Origin: Priapulus caudatus
Lineage: Eukaryota; Priapulida; Priapulimorpha; Priapulimorphida; Priapulidae
Assembly: GCF_000485595.1 (NCBI RefSeq)
Contig: NW_014577247.1
Span: forward strand, 264,637-285,811
Direction: 5' to 3'
DNA: 21,175 bases
This document shows, in pieces, positions 1 to 10,400 of the stretch (positions within the stretch are counted from its first letter, which is position 1; each line of letters opens with the position of its first letter). Below the pieces are notes generated by a model. It had not been told where the DNA came from. It did not search any database and was given only the letters and a program-made list of their open reading frames with translations. The position numbers were made by a program, and so were the translations under genes.

Positions 1-128
1 GAATAGTTTTATTTGAGATATACAGAGTTATTCATCTAGATCTGCAGAAGTGATAGGTTTTTTGTATGGAAGGGTGTCAGGCTGTATAGACAATCCGTCG
101 CACAGCCTGGTCGGGCTAATGTTCGCCC

Positions 129-136
129 CTGTGTGC
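129..136. repeat. Left target-site duplication of the foldback element
   Basis: CTGTGTGC, repeated exactly at 1150-1157, immediately outside the terminal inverted repeats. Confidence 0.8.
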
Positions 137-1149
137 CACAGGCACTTGGGCCGTTTCAATAATAAAATGATGGTTAATAAGCCTACAACTTGTCAGTACT
201 AGACTTGGCAGTATTCATAGTTTGATTTGACCTAATAACTTCACTTCAATACCGTCCAATACACCGCTGCAACACACGTTCCTATAGCGTGCACGCCATT
301 GTGCACAAATACACAGTAGGATACACTCTATCTAGCTCTAGTACTATAGCCCGCGTTCATTAACTGCTGCAGGGCTATAGAACATTTTCAGCTCGATTTC
401 GTAACTGCAACCTGTTACCACCTGTCCCCACGAAAAATGGATCGCAAAACGCAAAATGATCGGGTTTTTTAACACTTATTTATCTACATGGACATCTCAC
501 CTATCTTTTTGAACACTTTACACAACTTTACACCATGTATTTATCCTTTTATTCCACAAAGTAAGCACTACTGGCATTTCATTTTGAAACGAAGTGGCGT
601 GCGCACGCGTGACGTTACCAGATATGTACGCAAAACACATGGCAGCTATGGGGCATGTATATACAATACCGGTGATGTCACACGTGCGCACGCCACTTCG
701 TTTCAAAAAGTAATGCCAGTAGTGCTTACTTTGTGGAATAAAAGGATAAATACATGGTGTAAAGTTGTGTAAAGTGTTCAAAAAGATAGGTGAGATGTCC
801 ATGTAGATAAATAAGTGTTAAAAAGCCCGATCATTTTGCGTTTTGCGATCCATTTTTCGTGGGGACAGGTGGTAACAGGTTGCAGTTAGGAAATTGAGCT
901 GAAAATGTTCTATTGCCCTGCGGCAGTTAATGAACGCGGGCTATAGTACTAGAGCTACACTCTATCCTACTGTGTATTTGTACACAATGGCGTGCACGCT
1001 ATAGAAATGTGTGTTGCAGCGGTGTATTGGACGGTATTGAAGTGAAGTTATTAGGTCAAATCAAACTATGAATACTGCCAGATCTAGTACTGACAAGTTG
1101 TAGGCTTATTAACCATCATTTTATTATTGAAACGGCCCAAGTGTCTGTG
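137..1149. mobile_element. Foldback (long-palindrome) DNA transposon / MITE with 8-bp target-site duplication
   Basis: The two halves of this 1,013-bp stretch are near-identical reverse complements. The arms are roughly 480 bp each and meet at a spacer of about 50 bp (around 621-669). The outer ends read CACAGGCACTTGGGCCG and, on the other strand, CACAGACACTTGGGCCG. The element is flanked by an exact direct repeat CTGTGTGC at 129-136 and 1150-1157. An 8-bp duplication is usual for the hAT and P superfamilies; the ends are not the classic CAGRG of hAT, so the superfamily is left open. Mirror-image 94-codon ORFs (488-772 + and 518-802 -) simply reflect the palindrome; no transposase is present. 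The element is therefore non-autonomous. Confidence 0.85.
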
Positions 1150-1157
1150 CTGTGTGC
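1150..1157. repeat. Right target-site duplication of the foldback element
   Basis: CTGTGTGC, identical to 129-136. Confidence 0.8.
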
Positions 1158-4100
1158 TGAATACTTTTTTGCAACAAAGCAAATTTCATGTATATGCGTT
1201 TAAAAAAATTATATCAAATAAACCGCTTAATATATATACCTAATTTTTTCAGGAATTATACTTGATGTGTCCTTCTTTCTATTTCTGCAAAAAAAGTTCT
1301 GAATTTTTTTTGTTGGGGAGGGGTTTGGCATTATAATATATGACTTTTCAAACAACTACCGGTAGTCAACAACCAAATTCCGCTGTGTGAATTATTGAAA
1401 TTTATTCTAATTTAAAAATTTGTTCCACAGTAATATTAGAAGATCTCACTCTTGAATATATCATTTGATTTAAGCAGATTTATTATAATAAAATACAGCC
1501 TATAATGCTGCAAATAAAGTGCAAACTTACTACAGAGTACACCCAGTACAGGTATATGCTTGCTCCTCGCCCAACAGCAAACTTTGAAGTGTTTACATCT
1601 CTAAGGACGGCGCCCGTAGCTATGCTTCAAAAATCTAAAAATTCTCAGAAGATGGAGCCACAGTGTCATACGATCGATTGGTGTACTTAAACATTCTGTA
1701 TGTGTTTGCATTCGAACGCTACAGAGTCCTGTTGTGACCATGGCAACAAACACCGGTTCCTGCATATCAAGTCATGCACGATGTCCCAGCCACGGCCGAG
1801 ACCTGCAGTGAAAGGGTTAATACGGCATGCTCTCGCAGCAAAATGCATCTAGATATGCCTACTGTGAGCTGGTCTATATTGCAAAAATTCACTACAACTC
1901 TATTGTATTGGCTATTGCTACTTTCATAACATTTCTTCAGCAAACCTGAACAGTCTTACGAAACTAGTACTTTCAATGTTTAGGCCTACTCGGTGTTTAC
2001 ACATCTGGGACATAGCCGAGCAATTGCAGTTTTCATTACTTAAGGTTACTCCCCATGTTTTTGGCAAAATTTTACCGATTTTTCATTTTCAACCTTATTC
2101 GATGGCTAACATTGTCACTATGTTCCACCTCTGTACATACTCATTTCTCCATATAACGATACATGTGAACTTTCAGAGCGTTTTGATTGCCACTGATGAC
2201 GTCAGAGACATGATAGTTGATACAACCATCATATTCACTAAGCCAGTATCATTCAGCATCAACCCTCCTACAGCTGTCATCTGCCAGTGATAGTTGAAAT
2301 TGCCCCACGACCCAAAATAGCGCTATTCCCTTTGTAACACACCCTGCATTCAGGCGCGCGTTTGTTGACACATAGATTAGTAACGGCATGCAATACATAT
2401 CGTACTGGCATTTTGCATGAAAGTGCGATGGTGACCTCGTAATTTCTCACAATTTCTCAAAGTGCATAGAACATTTTACCAATTTAGTGGTGTCAGTTAT
2501 GGATATGTCACAGTAAGTACTAACACTAGTAACACTAACAGTAGATGTTTCACATACGTTCACCCGTTTTGTACACAGGCAGTCGATCATTGTGGAAAAT
2601 AGAAAAATGCTGATTTCTCCGTTTTGATTTCTGCCAAATGTAGTAGCCAATGTATAAATGGATATTTCTCTGTGATTATACAACTCGGAATAATTTAATT
2701 TTACACTCGTTTTAACGGGAACAAATTGCTTTGAAAAAGCGCTTCAGCGGTTGTTATTAAGTGCCTTATTTTATGAGTTATTCATTACTCTTTATTCCCA
2801 AAAATTTTCAATTCTAACACAACTTGATTTTTAAGTAGTTTTTTTATTTTTCTTAGTAAATATGAAACTTAAAGAAAAATCCTAATGCACTATTTTGGTA
2901 CATATTGTGCTTAACTTGTGACGCAAATCTTGATTCCTCACTCTGTGGTAATTGAGAAATATCCAAAATACCATTTTTACATAAAAATTTGAAATTTGTG
3001 TAGTACCATAATTAGGTGCTGGAAATTTCATGAAATTTTTTGGCTTGAGCATAGAGATACATCTCATCTATAAATAAAACGTGTGATTCGATTCATTCGT
3101 CAATAAACGTCTACGCTTCATTAGAGCAATACCCGTGCAAAAGGTGGAGAGTTTTTTTTTCTATGATAGAACAAGTTATAATTCATTATTTGATGTTTGT
3201 TCAGTACAAAATTGTGAAATTTGTTTAAATCGTATGTTATTTATATTACTTATGCAATCAGCAAATAAATATATATTGTGTTTTCTTTCTAGGAACTATT
3301 TGTGCTAGCGTAGGCTTACTGTTAGCGTTCTCAGTCGCATCGCTCTGTGTATCTGTACGGCGAAACCTCGTCCGGTGAAGTTTCAAAATAGCATGAAAAT
3401 AGTCAACTTCGGAGCACATTTCTGGCTCAATAAGAACATTTCATGATGTTTGTATATTGCAAGTATGCTCACAGTAGGCGTATGTAGGCTTATTGTTGAA
3501 AGATTCATCTACTTTAATGAAGCATATTTGTAACTCTCGATCATTTGAACCTGATCATTTCTTTCGACATCTAATATCTATTGTCTTCAAAGTGATATCT
3601 TTAAGTTTAACTGCTATGTTTCTGTCGTTCCATGTTGGAACTCTCTTCCTTCTTCGGTTAATTGTAAAATTAGAACTATACTGCACTCTGCAGTCTTGAT
3701 CTATCGATTTGATCAACTTTGTCTCTCTGTCTTCAGCATAGAGAAGAAGTGAGCCTTGTATGTGGCGGCACCCGCCAGTGAGAAACTGTAAATCTTTTCA
3801 CTAGTCCACTAGGCTAGTAGCCCAGTAGGGCACCCGAAAATTAATTAATTAAAGCTCATAGTTCCTTAGATTTTGCAGACTAATCATTATTATGTTACAA
3901 ACCTGACAGAGCTGTCTCGTAAGCAGAGACTATCGATGAGTTTTAACTTTAAGTAGTATACAATTTCGCAATGTGAGATCGAGTAACAGGAAAACATGCC
4001 CTATTCTTTACGATACTCTAGTCCATAAACAAGAGGTCAGCCCTCAAATGGCACCATGTTCTGCCTACCCGGGAATGACGATACCAAAAGCAAAAGGATC

Positions 4101-4264
4101 AGTCATGGGATATTTCAGTTACGATTAGTTGATGCTGTCGCATGCTTGGCTTGGCTTTTGAGTAATCTGCATTCTTTAACAATGGGGGCTAGATTCCTAG
4201 TACCATTGCACATTTCTAAACTTGCATGTGGCGTGGCTACTATGTTCCTCTGCGATTGTTGCAG
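1158..4264. other. Non-coding stretch upstream of exon 2 (intron 1 or upstream region)
   Basis: This is AT-rich sequence with only short, unconvincing ORFs on both strands (for example 1505-1690 +, 1976-2290 + and 2447-2683 -). I looked for a short first coding exon ending in phase 0 at a good donor and found none I would defend. A perfect CRE-type TGACGTCA occurs at 2197-2204. No RNA gene or mobile element was recognised. Confidence 0.6.
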
Positions 4265-4439
4265 TTGCCGACAGAGGAGGAGGAGGCTGGCGAGGGAACT
4301 CTGCTAGTTGCTCAGGATGAGCATCAGCAGCAGCAGTGTGACCCTCCTCCCGTCGTCCTGACGTTCTTCGTTCCGCCGAGCAATATTCACTCTACAAGGC
4401 TCACGCAGGGACAGCAGGAGGAGACGATTCCCGCCGTTG
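4265..4439 (+). CDS. Ndfip: Ndfip coding exon 2 (acidic, Gln-rich; degenerate first PY region)
   Basis: The exon lies between a ttgcag acceptor with a T-rich lead and a G|gtacgt donor; it starts in phase 0 and ends in phase 1. It encodes LPTEEEEAGEGTLLVAQ, then DEHQQQQCDPPPVV (residues 1-31), and continues to ...EETIPAV. Only this frame is open through the exon. The acidic stretch matches the acidic stretch after the first exon of vertebrate NDFIP1. The expected PPPY is replaced by PPPVV. The same frame stays open upstream to an ATG at 4226, so an alternative start without splicing is possible. I prefer the acceptor because its polypyrimidine tract is good and the 13 extra residues do not look like the family. 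This is the least conserved exon and therefore the least certain. Confidence 0.75.
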
Positions 4440-7400
4440 GTACGTCACCATGCTAGTGATGATGCTTTCATTTAGAAGAACTATATGAGTGAATTACTGT
4501 AGAGAAACTAGTTGCAGTAATGTCAACCTGGACACGAGTCTTTTAAAAAGTCTTCTGACAAGATTTTATTAAGCTAAGGTTACATAGTAATTAGATTTAG
4601 ATTTTGTTTAGATTTTGAAATTTATTTACGCTATCAAAATTTACATGTGTTACATAAATGTTACGATTTTTAAATAAATGCAGCAAGGGAGGGCGAATTG
4701 ACTATACAAGTCTTGGAGTCAGCCACTCCGCAATATAAGGTTAATTTCTGAAAGTTAAACCATGAAAGACAATACGATAGATAATTACAAAATGATATAT
4801 GAGCGATGTATAAAAATAAATAAACTATAATTAAACTACATTCAAATGAACCTAAGTCTACATGAACCTGATTTCAGGAATACAAATAAACATATGCAGG
4901 TACCAAATATATATAGATGTTAACAGAACAAGAAAAAAAGACGCTCATAGAAGCAAAGCTCAGCAGAAACAAGCCAAAAGAAAAGAATTTAAATACATAT
5001 AAACTGAGAAAATAATCACTGATCTTGTACAGCATAACAAAATTATAGAAGGCAGAATCAGGAGTAAATCCTGTAAATTCAGCCAATTGGCAAAATTATA
5101 CTAAAATTGTAGTAGCAAAATAATAGAGCCATTTACTGATTATAATACTGTGGGAGACACACCTGGGACAGTATTTTTCAATTCAATAATTACAGAAATA
5201 AACAAAAAGTAGAATTTAAATACATATAAACTTGGAAAATTATCACTGATCTTTGTGCTGCATGATGTACGATAACTGTACACAATATCAAAATGAAAAT
5301 CGTAATGAAGTCATTATTGTCCAAGCTGGTCATTGTATTTCAAGAATTCTAGAACATGTGCCATTATAATTTGAGATAAAGAATCAACATAAAAAATTCA
5401 GTTCAACCCCAGGTATACACACCTTTTAAGCTTGAACATTGAAACTCAAAAGTCCATTGCTCAAATCTATTCTCGTTATTAGTCATTCAGTAATTAGTCG
5501 CAAAACAATCACACAGGACATGATTTCCATCTTCGGCAATGAATGATTGTGTCGAAGTGTTGTTAGCTTGTGCTTGTGTTTGATTGTCGCGTCGTCGTGT
5601 GTTCACAGGCGATGATGTGCAGCCTCCGCCAGAAGCGATGGCGCCACCAGAGTACGACGTCGCAACGACACTGCCATCTTACGAGGATGTCCAGAAGGAG
5701 AAGGAGATGGAGGCCTTGCATGGCCCACAGATGGTAGGTGGTGTGTCCGGTGTCTCCTTTGTAACATTAAAGATGTAGGCGCAGGCCGTTGTATGTTTTT
5801 ATATAGTAACTGTTAGGTACGAGCAGATACCCTGGTGTTTTCATGATGATCTTTTTGACCTGTGCAGGATGGATGTCAGGATGCAGATTTGCAGCTTGGT
5901 TCAGATGCACTCCTTGGAACAGACCTGATGTTCTTCTTTACCTTTATGTGTGAGTAAATGAACGTCTACATGTTTGTATGTTGTAGGGCTAGTATGTTAG
6001 TACCATTACAAAATCAGGGTTCGACACTAACGCTAGTCCGTTAGTCCGAGACTAGTAAAAAATCAGAAGGACTAGTAGATTCCCATAGCAGTTAGTCCGG
6101 CGGGACTAGTTATATTTTCCCCGTCCCTCACCGTCCCAATTTCCCATCGATTTTACCGGCGGCAGCGTCTCTCATCCAAGATCCAAAGAGCTATATATAA
6201 CTCGTCCAAATTAACAAGTTTTCCCTGTTAGACGCGCTAGTCCAAGTAGAGTAGACGCTAGCACGCTCTGCACACTCCAAGCATGCTAGAGCCCTACTGC
6301 ATGCAAACATTGTAAACAATGGGTCTCCAACTCTACCCAGTCTAACGCGATTGATCGCTTGACATAGTGTTACATAGAACAAACGGTTCTGATGTAGAAA
6401 TGACGCACTAATCATTATAGGCTCGTTCAAGGAGGTATTCACATCGCAACGCCAATCCGCATGCGTGTGTTACTTGAAGGCAGTGCTATACCAATAGTAG
6501 TGAAGCTAATAGTAGAGTACATCGCTTATCCAATAGTAAGATTATCTAACATCAAGGTTTTATGTGAAAGTAATTTGACGGCGTCTCCTCTTCCACCTCC
6601 AACACAAACGTAAGATCGGAGGATGAAGAAATTAGATGGCAGCGTGTCTATGATAAGACGAAAAGGATCGTGGCGTTCATCAGCGTGAATCGGTACCGTG
6701 GCTAGAGATGACCAGCCCAGGGTATCACTATGACTGTGGTGCAAGGCTGTATTGTCTGTAGTTTGTTCACCGCACTAGAAACTATCGTTTGGAACTGTTA
6801 AGCGCATGATGCTTTCCGGAGGCACAGAATAGATCCCTAGCAAAAAGAAATGGCAAGACCATGCCCTGTTCGGCGAACACAAGTGGGGCCCAAGTGACCC
6901 AGAACTGAGATTGAAATGGTGTGATGGCGGATCAAGACGGTGATGAAAGTGCACACGCACGTGTACGTGCACACGCACGCACACACGTGTACGTGCACGC
7001 ACGCGCACACGCACGGACGTGCACACGCACTCACGCACGTGTACGTGCACACGCACCCACGCACACGCGCACGTGTACGTGCACACGCACCCACGCACGC
7101 GCGCACGTGTACGTGCACATGCACGCACGCACTCACGTGTACGTGCCCACGCACGCACGTGTACGTGCACACGCATGCGCGCACACACGTGTACGTGCCC
7201 ACGTACGTGTACATGCACATGCAGGCACGTGTACGTGCACACATGTGCATGCACGTACGCACATGTACGTGCATACGCACGCACGTGTACGTGCACACGT
7301 ACACACACACACACACGTGTACGTGCCTATGCACGCACGCACGTGTACGTACGCACGCACGTGTACGTGCACACGCACGGACGCACGTGTACGTGCACAC

Positions 7401-10400
7401 GCACGCACGCACACACGTGTACGTACACACGCACGCACACACGTGTACTTGCCTATGCGCGCACGCACGTGTACGTGCACACGCACGCACGCAACCACGT
7501 GTACGTGCACACGTCACGTGATTGTCCCTCCACGCCCGGGGGATAGCAACACCCATACCGGACAGTGCACGCGCGCCATCTATCCAGCGATTAGTAAATG
7601 GCGAACCCCATTAGAAATGCACATGCTATTGGAAAAAACGGCAGGTCCTACACCGATTACGTCAAGCTGTGCCAGCTTGACAAGGCCAAGGGGTTAGATG
7701 TCGGCAGCACTTACCTCACTGACAATTAGGCCTGCCAGAGGTTCATTACGGCGATAGCCGATACAAGGCGCCGGGAACAGTTTGTAGCTATAAATGAGGC
7801 CAAATTCCTTGCTGTGATAAGTGACGGATCCACAGATTCCTCATCAAAGGAGGCCGAAATTTTATTTTCGAATTAAAATTTTTTTTAATTTTAATTTTAA
7901 TCTTATGATCCATATCAAAGTTACATGTATTTTATACAATTGAATGTCTTTTACAAAACCTTCCTGGGGACACTCCTTGTACCCTGGGAGAGACCCCCTG
8001 TACCCCCTAGCAGAAGGGGGGCTCCACCCTCCTACCCCACCTACCTCCTGGCAAATCACAATTCTCGTCGCTCTGCGCCTAGTAAGAGTCCTTCGGCAGG
8101 ACTAGTAGAATCTCGGAAGGACTAGTACATTTTTTCTTTTACTAGTCCTGTGGACTAATGAACTAAAATGGTTAGTGTCTAACCCTGAAAATTGAGCCAT
8201 TTCTTATAGCACCTGTTGAGTTTCATGATTTTCACATGTTACCAATTATATTAACAATTTTCACCTATTGCATGTGTTAACATTTTTGTGATACACCCTC
8301 CGTTAAGTGACATGTATTGCCTATAATACACACACTGAATGTAGCATGAAATTCAGATTTTTTGCACCGGCCCAGAGTGCTGGCAACAGCAGTTTTTTTA
8401 CCAGCCCTCACAAATTATTTTTTTTTTAAAGTAAAGATAAGACTTTCACTGACTTTTGCTTGTCCGAAAAATGTTGTAGTGTGCGGCATCGCGCAGTAGC
8501 TGTTGAACAGACTATAATGCAGATCGTGAATGATGTCCGAAGTGTTTTTGTCAATGTCATGTTTCACGCTTGCATTCTCGATTTTATATTTGTAAAATGT
8601 TGATAAATTATGGCGTGATATCTTCAGGTAAAACAGTAATGTAGGCTATTTGCTCATTAATGCTATAAATAAAAATGTAGGTACTCGCTAACACGGCTGA
8701 AACCACCGGCTCGGAGCGCCGGTGTTTTGCCAAAGTTACTGGCCATCCAAATAATTTACTGGCATATGCCGGTGGGCCAGTGCTAATTTCGCGCCCTGAT
8801 ATTCATGCAACATTATGTTAAAAATATTATGTATACCCCATTATAGTGTGGCATCTCTGTTTTTAACATAATGTAATATTCATACACTCTGTTACAGTGA
8901 CATCACTGTTTAACACAACATAGTATTCATACACTCTGTTACAGTGACATCACTGTTTAACACAACATAGTATTCATACACTCTGTTACAGTGACATCAC
9001 TGTTTAACACAACATAGTATTCATACACTCTGTTACAGTGACATCACTGTTTAACACAACATAGTATTCATACACTCTGTTACAGTGGTGTATCCATTTT
9101 ATGAGACATAACATTCATACACTGTTACACTGGCATGTCCGTTTTATGCGACATAATGTTCTTACACTTTGTTACAGTGGCATGCCCTTTTAATGCGACG
9201 TAAATATTCGTAAACACTGTTACAGTAACGTGTCTTTATAACATGACATAACATTAAAGTAATTATTTTAAAGTAAACAGTCTTCAAATATTCTTCCTGG
9301 CCGTTCTCGTAATGACTAGTATTGATTGCGTAGCAGCATGTGGCTAAAGTGAGGCTAATATATCATAGAACACCCGTGCATCATTATTTACACAAAAGTA
9401 TGCAACGGTTGAAATCTGTTTGTTTGTATTGTGTCGATGGGGTTACACAATGATGCCGCTCGTTTCTCGTGAGACCCTATCCCTGTACTTTTACATGTTA
9501 ACTTGGATTAAGCACGAGATGTTATGCTTGTCTAGAATCACTACATCACTTAATGAGATGCACTTTTGTCTGGTGGCTGCCAATTGCAAGGGAATTGTCT
9601 CTAAACAAAGGAATGTGGCTGATTTATTTGCTATTTTATATAACATAACAGCATTAACTCGTGGTAAATTTTATGCTGAAGTCATCAATAACATGTTCGC
9701 TATTAGGTGAGGATATATTTCGCTATATTTTTCTCAATTGTGCAGTTATTTATGAAATAATTCCTTTAATGCACTCTGTTACAGTGGCATTCCTCTTCAA
9801 CTGGATCGGCTTGCTGTTCTCGCTGTGCATTTCACAGACAATCGCTGGTCGCTATGGCGCCCTCGCTGGCTTCGGTCTCTCGCTTATCAAGTGGACCCTT
9901 ATTGTGAAGGTATCCGTCAATTCATCAACGCTAGTAATAGAAACGCGTATAATGGTGCGGGGGGGGGGGGGGACGGTGGTAAATATTTGTTGACTTCGAG
10001 CCGAGATATGATGCATTGTCGGTCAAGGCATCATTTGTGGTTGTAACAAGTATTGGCTTGTTCGATAATTATGAGGTGAATGGTAATTAAGAACCCTGTT
10101 GTTGGTGGCTATTGCTCATGCTTGCATGCTGCTAGGTGAAATAGTAGAATCCATGATAAAGTCACACCTGTGTAAGCTGTCACCTGTATAGAACAGATTC
10201 CCGACTATGACGGACAGTAGTGATTTTCCTTGACTGACCTTTATCTGCAGGTTTAGTTGTGTGACCTTTGACCTTTGCTATCTGATATTGATTAACCATG
10301 TAGGGCCGTAGGCTGAGCAAATTCCTAGGGAGGGGCAAAATTTCATGATTCAACTCTGTAACGATGAGCCACGGGCGTAGCCCTTGATCGATGTCCATAG

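Larger units (their letters stand above)
4440..5608 (+). other. Ndfip intron 2 with an internal direct duplication
   Basis: The intron is AT-rich and has no coding potential on either strand. It contains two ~72-bp direct copies, at 4964-5035 and 5193-5263, sharing a core GAATTTAAATACATATAAAC followed by a diverged TCACTGATCTT segment. No mobile-element ends were found around the copies. Confidence 0.75.
6015..8187 (+). mobile_element. Decayed hAT-superfamily DNA transposon in Ndfip intron 4
   Basis: The left end is CAGGGTTCGACACTAAC at 6015-6031. The right end, read on the other strand from 8187, is CAGGGTTAGACACTAAC, with one mismatch. Both subterminal regions are dense in GGACTAGT or its complement (left 6033-6110, right 8098-8158), as expected for transposase-binding repeats. 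Between them lies a + strand relic of hAT transposase (7598-7876) and a huge alternating purine-pyrimidine satellite. A convincing 8-bp target duplication is absent; only AAAAT flanks both ends. The 2.17-kb element cannot be autonomous: the catalytic C-terminal half is missing and there is an in-frame stop. Confidence 0.78.

Noticed and set aside
488-802. Two 94-codon ORFs with nearly the same protein on opposite strands
   Set aside because: Mirror images caused by the palindromic element; no family recognised and nothing to suggest selection.
1505-1690. Candidate Ndfip first exon with ATG 1505 and a gtatat donor near 1550
   Set aside because: Phase does not suit exon 2 (which needs phase 0), the donor is weak, and the residues do not resemble the family N-terminus.
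2197-2204. Perfect CRE (TGACGTCA) as an Ndfip promoter element
   Set aside because: An 8-bp match with no neighbouring promoter features or first exon; chance cannot be excluded.
6775-7697. Several long ORFs (125-258 codons) on both strands over the ACGTGTACGTGC tract
   Set aside because: Alternating purine-pyrimidine DNA cannot contain stop codons, so open frames are expected; translations are low-complexity His/Thr/Arg/Val/Cys.
6010-8192. AAAAT on both sides of the hAT relic as a target duplication
   Set aside because: hAT elements make 8-bp duplications; a 5-bp AT-rich match is too weak to count.
8877-9064. Identical units of 47 bp considered as a CRISPR array
   Set aside because: Units are contiguous without variable spacers, and the genome is eukaryotic; it is a tandem satellite.
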